NCBI RefSeq assembly: GCF_003952525.1
Contig: NZ_CP034451.1
Coordinates: 620,001-684,000 of the forward strand
DNA length: 64,000 bases
DNA from: Mesorhizobium sp. M3A.F.Ca.ET.080.04.2.1
GTDB lineage: Bacteria > Pseudomonadota > Alphaproteobacteria > Rhizobiales > Rhizobiaceae
Direction of reading: 5' to 3'
Both the position numbers and the translations under genes were made by a program. Below are positions 1 to 8,310 of this stretch, piece after piece; within the stretch, counting starts at the first letter, position 1, and each line of letters begins with the position of its first letter. The notes below the pieces were generated by a model that saw only the letters and a program-made list of their open reading frames with translations, ran no database searches and had not been told where the DNA came from.

Positions 1-1137
1 GGATCCGTGGACGATCAGCTCCGACACCGCCCGGCCAACCGCCGGCGACTGCTGCAGGCCGTGACCGGAGAAGCCATTGGCAAACATGAAGTTTCTTACC
101 TCTGGGTGGAAGCCGACGATGCCGTTGTGGTCGAGCATGTTGTATTCGTAATGGCCGGTCCAACTGGTCTGGACCTTCAAGGCGTCGAAGGCCGGAATGC
201 GGTGCCACAGCGCCGGCCAGATATAGTCGTCGAACTCCTCGAAATGCATTTCGAAGTCGTCATAGTCGGCCGGCCCATCGCCTTGCGGCGTGTTGCCGGT
301 GAGGAAAAGCTCACCTTCCGGGCGCACGAACGTGCCGGAAAGATCGATGACGTTGGGCATGCGGCCCGGGATCGGATTGGCACTGGCGAAGACGAAGCTG
401 TAGCGCTTGTAAGGCGCTACCGGGATGGAGAGCCCGGCCATGCCGGCGACCTGCTGCGCTCGCGGGCCCGCGGCGTTGACCAAGGTGCCGCAGGCCACCG
501 TCTCGCCGGTCGCGAGTTTCGCCGAGACGACTCGGCCGCCAGCCACCTCCAGCCCCGTCACGGCATTGTCGATGTATTCGACCCCGCTGGCTCGCGCGGC
601 GCGGCGGAAGCCGTTCAGCATGCCCATGGAATCGAACCAGCCCTCTTCGCGGGAACCCCATGAACCGCCGCCGAGATCCTCGACATTCAGCCACGGAAAG
701 CGTTCCTTCAGCGGACCCGGCTCGAGAAAGACCGTATGAGCGCCGAGGCTGCGCTGCAGGTCGACCCGTTCCTTGGCCGCCTCCACGCCGTCAGGCGAGC
801 AGCAGTAAAGATATCCGTGCTCGCGAAAGCCGAGGTCGGGGGCCGGCTCGTTGTTGTAGAAAGGCGCCATCCGCTCCTGGAAGCCGCGGATGATCTCGAT
901 GCCGAACTGGCTGATCCTCACGTTGATCGGATTGGAATATTGCTGGCGGATGGCGCTGGTGGAGAGCGCCGTCGAGGAGAATTCGTAACTCGAGTCGCGC
1001 TCGACCACCAGGATTGAAGCTTTATCGCCCAGCGCCTGGCTCAGCCAGTAAGCCGTAGACGAGCCCATGACCGCGCCGCCGACGATGACGATGTCATAGG
1101 ACCTGCGCGAAGGAGATTTGTAGGGAGGAATCGGCAT
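1..1137 (-). CDS. FAD-dependent oxidoreductase of the DAO (D-amino-acid/glycine oxidase) family, 3-prime end outside window
   Basis: The minus-strand frame is open from an ATG at 1137 to the left edge, 379 codons without a stop, so the C-terminus is missing. Residues 14-30 read YDIVIVGGAVMGSSTAY, the FAD-binding beta-alpha-beta fold typical of DAO-family flavoenzymes that oxidise amino or imino acids with release of H2O2 or electrons. Near the edge, GFHPEV and GFSGHGLQQSPAVGRA match the family's C-terminal FAD-contact region. A GGAGG-like ribosome site lies within the first codons rather than upstream, so the start could be elsewhere. The gene precedes nothing on its strand here except the aldolase, which lies 14 bases upstream of it and is probably co-transcribed. 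Substrate unknown. Confidence 0.85.
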   Translation of the reverse strand, partial: MPIPPYKSPSRRSYDIVIVGGAVMGSSTAYWLSQALGDKASILVVERDSSYEFSSTALSTSAIRQQYSNPINVRISQFGIEIIRGFQERMAPFYNNEPAPDLGFREHGYLYCCSPDGVEAAKERVDLQRSLGAHTVFLEPGPLKERFPWLNVEDLGGGSWGSREEGWFDSMGMLNGFRRAARASGVEYIDNAVTGLEVAGGRVVSAKLATGETVACGTLVNAAGPRAQQVAGMAGLSIPVAPYKRYSFVFASANPIPGRMPNVIDLSGTFVRPEGELFLTGNTPQGDGPADYDDFEMHFEEFDDYIWPALWHRIPAFDALKVQTSWTGHYEYNMLDHNGIVGFHPEVRNFMFANGFSGHGLQQSPAVGRAVSELIVHGS

Positions 1138-1151
1138 GGTTTTTCTTCGCT

Positions 1152-1916
1152 CTACCGGTTGAACGAGGCGATCAGGGCATCCGAGCCTCGTGCCAACAGG
1201 CCGAGGTCCGAACCGACGGCAATCATGGTGAAGCCATCGTCGAGATAGCGGTCGGCATCCGTCTTGACGGGAGCCAGGATGCCGCTGGCCTTGCCCGCGG
1301 CTGCCGCAGCCTTGCGCACCGACGAAATTGCTTCCTGTACGTGTGCCGCGCCGGGATTGCCCATGGCGCCCATGTTCGTGGAGAGATCGCCCGGCCCGAG
1401 AAACAGGACGTCGACGCCCTCCACCGCTGCAATCTCGGCGGCATTGGCGACGCCGGATTCGTCTTCGATCTGCACGGCCAGCAGCTGCTGCTCGCGCGCC
1501 TTGGCGTGGTAACCGGCGATCCGGCCGAACGCGTTGGCGCGGTGGCCGACCGAGAAGCCGCGGAAGCCGCCGGGCGCGTATGTCATTGCGGCAACGATTG
1601 TCCGCGCCTGATCCGCAGTCCGCACGTTCGGGATCATCAGGCTGCGGGCGCCGACATCCAGCGCCTGCTTGATGAGATTGGGATCGTCCGATGGCAGCCG
1701 CACCACCGCCTCGCAAGGGAATGCCGCGGTGACCTGCAACTGCGCCATGATGCTGCGCAGATCGTTCGGGCTGTGCTCGCCGTCGATCAGCAGCCAACCT
1801 GCTCCGGAACCTGCAACGACCTCGGTGGTGAGCGCCGAGGCCAACGAGCACCAGATTCCGATATGAGATCGGTTTGCCTGCACGGCCGCCTTCAGCGAGT
1901 TGATGCGCTCCTGCAT
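1152..1916 (-). CDS. HpcH/HpaI-family aldolase (class II, pyruvate-type)
   Basis: This 254-residue protein belongs to the family that cleaves 4-hydroxy-2-oxo acids to pyruvate or a related 2-oxo acid plus an aldehyde (HpaI, GarL). Visible active-site blocks are LLIDGEHSPND (general base His and Glu), VRLPSDDP (Arg), QIEDESGVAN (metal Glu) and FLGPGDLS (metal Asp). Start chosen at ATG 1916 with GGAG about 10 bases upstream; the open frame extends much further back but runs into the divergent gene. It probably forms an operon with the downstream DAO oxidase and shares its promoter region with the GarR-like reductase, which in GarL/GarR pathways reduces the aldehyde product. The natural substrate is not evident. 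Confidence 0.85.
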   Translation of the reverse strand: MQERINSLKAAVQANRSHIGIWCSLASALTTEVVAGSGAGWLLIDGEHSPNDLRSIMAQLQVTAAFPCEAVVRLPSDDPNLIKQALDVGARSLMIPNVRTADQARTIVAAMTYAPGGFRGFSVGHRANAFGRIAGYHAKAREQQLLAVQIEDESGVANAAEIAAVEGVDVLFLGPGDLSTNMGAMGNPGAAHVQEAISSVRKAAAAAGKASGILAPVKTDADRYLDDGFTMIAVGSDLGLLARGSDALIASFNR

Positions 1917-1952
1917 TTTGCGATCGGCTCCAGTCAGAGATGCATTGAAATT

Positions 1953-1975
1953 TGTATGATGTCCTATATCATACA
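1953..1975. promoter_or_regulatory. Perfect 8-bp inverted repeat, candidate operator between divergent genes
   Basis: TGTATGAT, 7 bases, ATCATACA. It lies between the aldolase start (1916, minus) and the reductase start (2023, plus), so it could control both directions. Its size fits a dimeric GntR/FadR-type regulator, and such a gene lies at 4646-5434. The link to that regulator is inference. Confidence 0.55.
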
Positions 1976-2022
1976 CGTAACTTGAGCTGCAAGCCGCTCT
2001 GACGCGACAGAAAGATTTGAGC

Positions 2023-2913
2023 ATGAAAATTGGCTTTATCGGTTTGGGCGTGATGGGTGCGCCAATGGCGCGACATCTCGCCGATGCCGGACACGATATC
2101 GTCACGGTGCTGAACCGCTCGCCTCTTCCAAAAGGGCTGAATGCGTCGGTGGTCGCCTCCCCTGCCGAAGTGGCGTGCGCATCCGAGATCGTCATCACCA
2201 TGCTGCCCGACACGCCTGACGTGGAACTGGTCCTCGTCGGCCAAAACGGTGTGCTGGAGGGAATCTCGGCGGGAAAGCTGGTCATCGACATGAGTTCGAT
2301 AAGCCCGATCGCCACGGCCGGATTCGCGTCGAGGTTCCGGCAAGCCGGCGCCGGCTATCTGGACGCACCCGTCTCCGGCGGCGAGGTCGGCGCCAAGGCA
2401 GCGAGCCTCACGGTCATGGTCGGCGGCCCGGCCGCCGAGTTCGAGCGCGCGTTGCCGATCTTTGAGAAGCTCGGCAGGAACATCACGCTGATCGGCGAGA
2501 AGAACGGCGCCGGCCAGACCTGCAAGATCGCCAACCAGATCATCGTAGCGCTCAACATCGAGGCCGTTGCCGAGGCTCTGGTCTTTGCCAGCAAGGCCGG
2601 CTGCGATCCGGCGAAAGTGCGCAGTGCCCTGATGGGGGGCTTTGCCTCCTCGCGTGTGCTGGAGGTCCATGGCGAGCGCATGATCGCCCGCAGTTTTGCG
2701 CCGGGGTTTCGCATCCGGCTGCACCAGAAGGATCTCAATCTCGCGCTCGAAAGCGCCCGCGCGCTCGGCGCGGCACTGCCGAGCACAGCGATGGCGCAGC
2801 AATTGATGAACGCCTGTTCGGCGCGACCGGACGGCGCGGAAGCCGACCACTCGTCCCTCGTTCGGGCTCTCGAAGTCCTGAGCGACCATGAATTGTCAAA
2901 GGAAAGGAATTGA
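2023..2913 (+). CDS. NAD(P)-dependent 3-hydroxyisobutyrate dehydrogenase / 2-hydroxy-3-oxopropionate reductase family
   Basis: 296 residues, the usual family length. The N-terminus IGFIGLGVMGAPMARHL is the Rossmann GxGxxG. DAPVSGGEVGA is the substrate-binding block, and GAGQTCKIANQ carries the catalytic lysine. Family members reversibly oxidise beta-hydroxyacids; the GarR branch reduces tartronate semialdehyde to glycerate. ATG 2023 is preferred over a TTG six bases earlier. The next gene begins 4 bases after the stop, and the aldolase is divergent. A GarL/GarR-like partnership is plausible but the exact substrate is not provable from sequence. Confidence 0.87.
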   Translation: MKIGFIGLGVMGAPMARHLADAGHDIVTVLNRSPLPKGLNASVVASPAEVACASEIVITMLPDTPDVELVLVGQNGVLEGISAGKLVIDMSSISPIATAGFASRFRQAGAGYLDAPVSGGEVGAKAASLTVMVGGPAAEFERALPIFEKLGRNITLIGEKNGAGQTCKIANQIIVALNIEAVAEALVFASKAGCDPAKVRSALMGGFASSRVLEVHGERMIARSFAPGFRIRLHQKDLNLALESARALGAALPSTAMAQQLMNACSARPDGAEADHSSLVRALEVLSDHELSKERN

Positions 2914-2917
2914 ACCG

Positions 2918-3730
2918 ATGCGCGGAACCGGCAAAGCCGATGTCTTCGTGATGCTTGCCCATCCCGTGGGCCATGCGAAGAGCCCTGGCATCTTCAACGA
3001 GATCTTCGAGCAGAAAGGGCTCGACAGCCTGATGGTGCCGCTGAGCTGCCGTCCGGAGGACTTCGACACCTTCTGGGCCGGCATCACGGCGGCGGAGAAC
3101 ATCCGTGGCGTCATCATCTCGGTGCCGTACAAAGTGCCGGTCTACCACAAATGCGCGGCCGCCCACGACCGCGCGGCACGCGTGCAGAGCGCGAACTCCG
3201 TGCGCAGGCAGGCCGACGGCACCTGGTATGCCGACAATTTCGACGGCGTCGGCTTCATCGACGGGCTGAAGGCGGGCGGACACCAGATCGCAGGCCGGCG
3301 CATCCTTCAGGTCGGCGCCGGCGGCGCTGGCTCCTCGCTGACCTACTGCCTGGCCGAAGAAGGCGCAGCGGAAATTCGCCTTGCCGACATCGACACGGAA
3401 CGTGCGCAGAAGCTCGCGTCGTTGGTCCACCAATCCTTTCCAAATTGCCGCATCGAGGTCGGCCAGCCCGACCCATCCGGAATGGACATGGCGATCAACG
3501 CCACACCGTCCGGCCTGAAGGCCGGCGACCCGCTGCCGATGGATGTGAGCCGACTGACGCCGAACATGACGGTGGTCGACATCATCATGGAGCCGGCCCA
3601 GACGGCCCTGCTCAAGGCGGCGAAGGAAATTGGCTGCCGGATCCAGCCCGGACGCCCGATGATGGATTTCCAGGTAGAAGCCATGGCTGAATTTTTCGAC
3701 ATCGAGCGGAAGGATCGCGGCAATGGCTGA
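2918..3730 (+). CDS. Shikimate/quinate dehydrogenase-like protein (AroE family)
   Basis: 270 residues. GHAKSPGIFNEIF matches the AroE substrate-binding Ser/Pro block, VPYKVPVYH carries the catalytic lysine, and NFDGVGF the partner aspartate. QVGAGGAGSS is the nucleotide loop and the C-terminal PMMDFQVEAM resembles the family end. The start at ATG 2918 has GGAAAGG about 11 bases upstream; an earlier ATG at 2888 lies inside the previous gene. It overlaps the next SDR by 8 bases, so the three genes are one operon. Its place beside catabolic genes suggests a peripheral quinate/shikimate-like or hydroxy-acid dehydrogenase, not the biosynthetic AroE. Confidence 0.85.
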   Translation: MRGTGKADVFVMLAHPVGHAKSPGIFNEIFEQKGLDSLMVPLSCRPEDFDTFWAGITAAENIRGVIISVPYKVPVYHKCAAAHDRAARVQSANSVRRQADGTWYADNFDGVGFIDGLKAGGHQIAGRRILQVGAGGAGSSLTYCLAEEGAAEIRLADIDTERAQKLASLVHQSFPNCRIEVGQPDPSGMDMAINATPSGLKAGDPLPMDVSRLTPNMTVVDIIMEPAQTALLKAAKEIGCRIQPGRPMMDFQVEAMAEFFDIERKDRGNG

Positions 3731-4529
3731 AGCAATGACCGCCGTCGTCATCGGCGGCACATCCGGCATCGGACGCGCGATAGCAGAGCGCTTCGCCGAG
3801 GACGGCTATCAGGTGGTCGTCGCGGGCCGCGATGCCGTCCGAGGCAAGGAAACGGCAACGGCCTGCGAGACTGCCGGCGCGCCACGCGCCGTCTTTGTCC
3901 AGACCGATGTCGCCGCCCCCTCCTCTGTCGAGGCTCTGGCGGTCGATGCCGTGGACAGGTTCGGTACGCCTCATGTCGTGGTCAACTGCGCCGGCATCCT
4001 TCAGAGCGGCAAGCATGTGCTCGACCAGGATCTGGACGAAGACGAGAAGATGTGGCGGATCAACTATCGCGGCACCCTTCTCGGCTGCCAGGTGTTCGGC
4101 CGGCTGATGTCGGCCGCCGGGCGCGGCGCGATCCTCAACGTCGGGTCGCTGGCCTCTTTCGCACCGCTGTCGCTCCCAGCCTACACGCCCGGGAAGCACG
4201 CGGTGCTGGCCCTGACCCAGATGCTGGCTGCCGAGCTCGGTCCGCATGGGGTTCGCGTCAATGCCGTGGCGCCGGGCTACACGCTCTCCGACGGGCTGAA
4301 GACCAAGATCGCCAAAGGCGAACGCAACCCGGATGCGATCCAGGCCACTACGGCGCTGCGCCGCTTCGTCGAGCCGCGCGACGTGGCCGAGGCGGCCTTG
4401 TTCCTCTGCTCCGACCGCGCCGCTTCGATCACCGGGATCACGCTGCCCGTCGATGCCGGCTGGCTTGTCCAGGCGCCCTACGCGCAGTACCTGCAAGGCA
4501 ATCCTATCCGGCAAGCACCGGTGATCTGA
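3723..4529 (+). CDS. Short-chain dehydrogenase/reductase (classical SDR)
   Basis: 268 residues. GGTSGIG (11-17) is the cofactor loop, NCAG (88-91) the structural motif, Ser142 and YTPGK (Tyr154, Lys158) the catalytic set. The usual YxASK is here YTPGK, but both key residues remain. The C-terminal half AVAPGYTLSDG and SITGITLPVDAGW is normal for the family. It overlaps the AroE-like gene by 8 bases, so translation is probably coupled. Substrate unknown; likely an oxidation step on a hydroxylated intermediate of the same pathway. Confidence 0.87.
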   Translation: MAEAMTAVVIGGTSGIGRAIAERFAEDGYQVVVAGRDAVRGKETATACETAGAPRAVFVQTDVAAPSSVEALAVDAVDRFGTPHVVVNCAGILQSGKHVLDQDLDEDEKMWRINYRGTLLGCQVFGRLMSAAGRGAILNVGSLASFAPLSLPAYTPGKHAVLALTQMLAAELGPHGVRVNAVAPGYTLSDGLKTKIAKGERNPDAIQATTALRRFVEPRDVAEAALFLCSDRAASITGITLPVDAGWLVQAPYAQYLQGNPIRQAPVI

Positions 4530-4645
4530 CAGATGGCCAAAGCCGGAATTCACGGTCGGACGGTCGCCACGGCGGCGGTTTGAATGGTTTTGCCGGTTCG
4601 GGCATCATCCCGAATCTGGCCTTGGACGCGAACGGAAGGGTCCTG

Positions 4646-5434
4646 ATGACGAAGCGCAAGCCGCTGTCCACCGTTGTGGCGGAGAGCCTGGCCGACAAGA
4701 TCCATTCGGGAAAGCTGCAGCCCGGCGCGCAACTGCCGACGGAGGCGGAGCTTTGCGCCGAATACGATGTCAGCCGCACGGTTGTGCGCGAAGCGGTGGC
4801 GCGTCTGCGCTCGGAAGGCATGGTGGTGCCGCAGCAAGGGCGCGGTATGTTTGTCAGCCAAACGCCTGCACCACGCAATTTCTCAATTCCGGACGAGGCG
4901 CTCAGAACCCTGCCGGAAACCATCGCCCTGCTCGAATTGAGATTGAGCGTCGAAGTGGAATCCGCCGGGCTTTGCGCGGAACGCCGGACCGACAAGGAAG
5001 CGAGCAATATCCGGGCCATGATGGATGAGATCGACGCGCAGCAGGCGGATCCCGCCGCCGTCCAGATCCACTACGACTATGATTTTCACCTCGCGATCGC
5101 CAAGGCCGCCCGCAATGAGTTCATCCATGGCTTCCTGAGCTATCTCGGACCGATGATCGTGCCACGTTTCCAACTCGGCTATGTCGTCGAGCCGGCACTC
5201 AAGGACAGCTACTACGCGCGCATTCACAGCGAGCACCAAGCCATCGTCGATGCGATCGAAAGACAGGATGGCCGCGCCGCCCGCCAGGCCATGCGCAAGC
5301 ATCTGCACAACAGCCTCGGACGCGTGCGCGCCTTGGCGAGAGCCTCTGGCGTAGAGGCAACGGATGCAGAGCAGAAGGCGGCCGCGGCCACGCTTTTCAC
5401 CAAAATGAAAAGGCCGGTATCGACAGGCGGATGA
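4646..5434 (+). CDS. GntR-family transcriptional regulator, FadR/FCD subfamily
   Basis: 262 residues. The N-terminal winged helix includes GKLQPGAQLPTEAELC and SRTVVREAVARLRSEG (about 24-60), the GntR signature. The C-terminal all-helical FCD domain shows the metal-binding pattern with an Asp in YDYDFHLAIAKAARNEF and His in the IHSEHQAIVDAI helix. Start ATG 4646 has GGAAGGG 5 bases upstream. FCD regulators usually respond to organic acids of the pathway they control. It lies downstream of the 2023-4529 operon, and the palindrome at 1953-1975 is a sensible target; that link is inference. Confidence 0.9.
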   Translation: MTKRKPLSTVVAESLADKIHSGKLQPGAQLPTEAELCAEYDVSRTVVREAVARLRSEGMVVPQQGRGMFVSQTPAPRNFSIPDEALRTLPETIALLELRLSVEVESAGLCAERRTDKEASNIRAMMDEIDAQQADPAAVQIHYDYDFHLAIAKAARNEFIHGFLSYLGPMIVPRFQLGYVVEPALKDSYYARIHSEHQAIVDAIERQDGRAARQAMRKHLHNSLGRVRALARASGVEATDAEQKAAAATLFTKMKRPVSTGG

Positions 5435-5520
5435 GCCTCAAGGGCTTGCATTGCTGACCACATGGTCCGGGGGCCAGGCGTCACCCGCTAGCGAAAGCCG
5501 CGTTTTGCTCAATCGGCAAC

Positions 5521-5630
5521 GCGAAAGCGCTTTGCATGGGTAGAAAAGTATTGCTTTCCTTTGATTTGCTGCGGCTGGGGCTCGTGCAAGCGGCGCAGCA
5601 CGCTTCAGTCGCCGGAAGCGCTTTCGAAAG
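5521..5630. promoter_or_regulatory. Two LacI-type operator-like palindromes
   Basis: AAAGCGCTTT at 5524-5533 and GGAAGCGCTTTC at 5614-5625 share the AAGCGCTT core seen in many LacI/GalR-family operators of rhizobia. They are 90 bases apart, upstream of the SDR gene at 5716 and within the only sizeable gap (5435-5715) of this part. No LacI-family regulator gene is visible in the window, so the controlling protein would be encoded elsewhere. Assignment rests on motif shape only. Confidence 0.4.
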
Positions 5631-5715
5631 TGCATCTTTCCTTTTTGTTGCTTTTCTTGGTTTCGCAGCATCGGCCAAGGCCGCACACTGACGCCAGCCA
5701 ATTTGGGGAACCCAC

Positions 5716-6426
5716 GTGACCACAGCCTTCATCACAGGAGCGACGAGCGGCATAGGGCGAGCGATCGCCATCGCGTTGAGCGACGCCGGCTATGACGTCT
5801 ATGCGGTCGGCCGCAGCCAGGCAGCGCTGAAGGAGCTGCAGTCCGAGCGGCCAGGCATTGTTCCGATCGCCGTCGACATCACCGATCGCGAGGCGCTGGA
5901 ATCGGTGCTGGCAGGTCTAACCGTCGACGTCTTGATCAACAATGCCGGCATAATGCCGCCGCTCGGCAACTTCGCCGACATGAAGATCGCCGATATCGAC
6001 ACGACGCTTGAGATAAACCTCAGCGCAGCGATCCTGCTCACCCGCCTCGTCGTGTCGCAGATGCGCGAGCGGCAGTCGGGGCACATATTGTTCACCGGCT
6101 CCGTCGCGGGCCATGCCGCATTCTCCAACATTGCCGTCTACTCGGCCACCAAGGCGGCGATCTCGGGCTTTGCCGCCGGGTTGCGCGCCGACCTCTCCCC
6201 GTCCGGCATACGTGTCACCGAGATCGTCGCCGGCCGTGTCGAGACGCAGCTTTACAACCAGATCCTCGACGCCAACGCGCGCGCTGCCATGTACGCCGGA
6301 AAGGTGGTGCAGCCGGATGACGTGGCCAAGATGGTCGTCGCGGTGCTGGCGCTCCCCGCGTGGGCCGACGTTACCCGTTTCGACATCATGCCGACCTGGC
6401 CGACCTCGCCGAGCGGCACCAAATAA
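5716..6426 (+). CDS. Short-chain dehydrogenase/reductase (SDR)
   Basis: 236 residues with a GTG start at 5716 preceded by GGGGAA at 5 bases. TGATSGIG (7-14), NNAG (75-78), Ser129 and YSATK (Tyr142, Lys146) are all present. It is most like the DltE/YdfG-type SDRs that act on small hydroxy acids or amino acids (family resemblance only). It starts a new transcription unit after the 281-base gap and is followed after 12 bases by a second SDR. Substrate unknown. Confidence 0.87.
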   Translation: MTTAFITGATSGIGRAIAIALSDAGYDVYAVGRSQAALKELQSERPGIVPIAVDITDREALESVLAGLTVDVLINNAGIMPPLGNFADMKIADIDTTLEINLSAAILLTRLVVSQMRERQSGHILFTGSVAGHAAFSNIAVYSATKAAISGFAAGLRADLSPSGIRVTEIVAGRVETQLYNQILDANARAAMYAGKVVQPDDVAKMVVAVLALPAWADVTRFDIMPTWPTSPSGTK

Positions 6427-6438
6427 GGAAAAACTGGA

Positions 6439-7188
6439 ATGAAGGATCTTTCCGTTCTGATCGTTGGCGGCGGCGCCGGCCTGGGTGCGCTTCTCGCCCG
6501 CATGGCCGTCGAGGCCGGAGCGGCCAAGCTGGGCATCATCGACATCAACAAGGAAGCCGCCGAGGCAGCGCTCGAACCAGCAAAGGCCAAGGGCTTGCCG
6601 ACCGCGGCCGCGACTTGCGACATCCAGCTCGGCCCTCAATGCCACGCCGCCTTCGACGCCGTCGTTGCGAATCTCGGACGCGTCGACACGCTGATCAATT
6701 GCGCCGCGATCTACCCACGCCGTCCGCTGCTCGAGATCACCGACGCCGAGTGGGACGCCTCCAACGGCATCAACATCAAGGGCACCTACCACATGATGGT
6801 GGCGGCGGTTCGCCACATGCAGTTGCAGGAGCCGAAAGCCCAGGTGCGCGGGCGCATCGTCAATCTGACCTCGGTCGACGCTTTCAAGGCGCATCCGCAG
6901 AACGCCCATTATGCGGCAACGAAGGCTGCGGTCGTCAGCCTGACGCGGTCCTTTGCCCATCACGTCGCAAAGGACGGGATCCTGGTGAATTCGGTGGCGC
7001 CGGCCGGCATGGCCACGGAGAAGGCGAAGGCCCTCGGCTTCCTCGAGGAACTCGCCAAGGCCAGCCCGCTCGGCCGCGGTGCCGAGCCGACCGAGATCGC
7101 CGAATGGGTGCTGATGACCGGCGGCCCGAAGAACACCTACATGACCGGCGAAAATGTAATCGTTTCCGGCGGTTACATATACGCTTGA
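6439..7188 (+). CDS. Short-chain dehydrogenase/reductase (SDR)
   Basis: 249 residues. GGGAGLG (10-16) is the cofactor loop, NCAA (87-90) replaces NNAG, and Ser145 with YAATK (Tyr158, Lys162) forms the catalytic site. The sequence after Lys162 and the C-terminal [10 protein letters not shown] are standard. It is the third SDR within 3.5 kb but is not a recent copy of the others, because the sequences differ throughout. Spacing of 12 bases to the previous gene supports co-transcription. Substrate unknown. Confidence 0.87.
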   Translation: MKDLSVLIVGGGAGLGALLARMAVEAGAAKLGIIDINKEAAEAALEPAKAKGLPTAAATCDIQLGPQCHAAFDAVVANLGRVDTLINCAAIYPRRPLLEITDAEWDASNGINIKGTYHMMVAAVRHMQLQEPKAQVRGRIVNLTSVDAFKAHPQNAHYAATKAAVVSLTRSFAHHVAKDGILVNSVAPAGMATEKAKALGFLEELAKASPLGRGAEPTEIAEWVLMTGGPKNTYMTGENVIVSGGYIYA

Positions 7189-7271
7189 GCGGGCTTTCAG
7201 CGGCCGCCGCCGGCTGAGATACGGCAGTGCATCATCAACGGAGTCTCGGACGAAAGGAGGCGGAATTCACC

Positions 7272-8222
7272 ATGACCGGCAAGCTTCGCCTTCCTTCGCT
7301 CAATGCTCTTCGGGTCTTTCATGCCGTGGCGCAGCACAAAAGCTTCCGGCAGGCGGCCGACGAGCTGCTGGTGACCCCACAGGCCGTCGGGCAGCAGATC
7401 AAGCTCCTGGAGGACACGCTCCAGGTGACGCTGTTCGAGCGCAAGGGCCGATCGATCGAACTGACCGAGTCGGCGATCCTGCTCTCGCATTACGTCAAGG
7501 CCGGCTTCGACGAGTTCTCCGAAGGCGTCCGCCGCGTCACCAAATCGAACTACAGGGATCGCATCAACCTCAATGCGAGCCCCTACTTCGCCACGCACTA
7601 TCTTCTGCCCAGGCTTGCGCTGTACCGCGAGATCCTGCCGGGCGCCGACCTACGCCTGACGACGATGGTCGACTTGCCCGATTTCGGCCGTGACGACATC
7701 GATATGACGGTGCAGTGGGGCTACGGCAACTGGCCGGACTACGAGACCACGCTGCTGGTGCCGGATCCGAAGATCATCTGCTGCACGCCGGCCATCGGCG
7801 AGAAGATCAAGTCGGCTCAGGACCTGACGCGGTTCACCCTGCTCGACACCGTCAAGTCGAAGCGCCTGTGGCCGGACATATTGCGGCACCTCGGCGTGGA
7901 GCAGGCGGAAGGTGACCGCAGCATCGGCTTCGACGACGCCGCGACGATGCGCCGTGCGGCCCTGCAGGGCATCGGCATCGGGCTCGTCTCCGTCATCGAC
8001 GCCGAGGAGGATTTGCGATCGGGCGCGCTGGTTGCGCCGATCGGCCGTGACGCTCTTTCAGACATGAAGACCGAGGAGGTCCCAGGCTTCTACCTGATCG
8101 TGCCGCGCGGTCATCTGCGCGTGAAAGCCGTGGCGGCCCTGCATCGATGGCTCGTTCAGCAGGACTGGGGGAGCGACCTCAAGCTTTCTTCGCTGCCGAA
8201 ACCGACCCCGCTCTCCGATTAG
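7272..8222 (+). CDS. LysR-family transcriptional regulator, GcvA-like
   Basis: 316 residues. The winged helix-turn-helix covers about residues 7-66 (LNALRVFHAVAQHKSF, then VTPQAVGQQIKLLE), and the rest is the two-lobed effector domain with GIGIGLVSV near the C-terminal lobe. A strong AAAGGAGG stands 11 bases before ATG 7272. It lies between the SDR pair and the amino-acid ABC operon, all on the plus strand. It is a likely local regulator of one or both; GcvA-like members often control amino-acid metabolism. Confidence 0.9.
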   Translation: MTGKLRLPSLNALRVFHAVAQHKSFRQAADELLVTPQAVGQQIKLLEDTLQVTLFERKGRSIELTESAILLSHYVKAGFDEFSEGVRRVTKSNYRDRINLNASPYFATHYLLPRLALYREILPGADLRLTTMVDLPDFGRDDIDMTVQWGYGNWPDYETTLLVPDPKIICCTPAIGEKIKSAQDLTRFTLLDTVKSKRLWPDILRHLGVEQAEGDRSIGFDDAATMRRAALQGIGIGLVSVIDAEEDLRSGALVAPIGRDALSDMKTEEVPGFYLIVPRGHLRVKAVAALHRWLVQQDWGSDLKLSSLPKPTPLSD

Positions 8223-8310
8223 GAGCGGCTTCGTGACCGGGGTCCAGGACGCGCGTCTCAGACCTCCAAGAACAAGAACAAAGCAAACCTCAACAGTGGA
8301 GACACAGAAC

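Noticed and set aside
1-6. GGATCC at the very left edge
   Set aside because: It is a BamHI site and might suggest a clone boundary, but the oxidase frame continues to the edge without disturbance. Coincidence is likely enough.
1917-2315. N-terminal extension of the aldolase frame
   Set aside because: It is antisense to the start of the reductase gene and crosses the shared promoter. The natural HpaI start with GGAG is at 1916.
7189-7271. Search for a further GTATGAT-type operator near the SDR and LysR genes
   Set aside because: No match was seen, so the GntR-type site appears only once in the window and extension of that regulon to the ABC operon is not supported.
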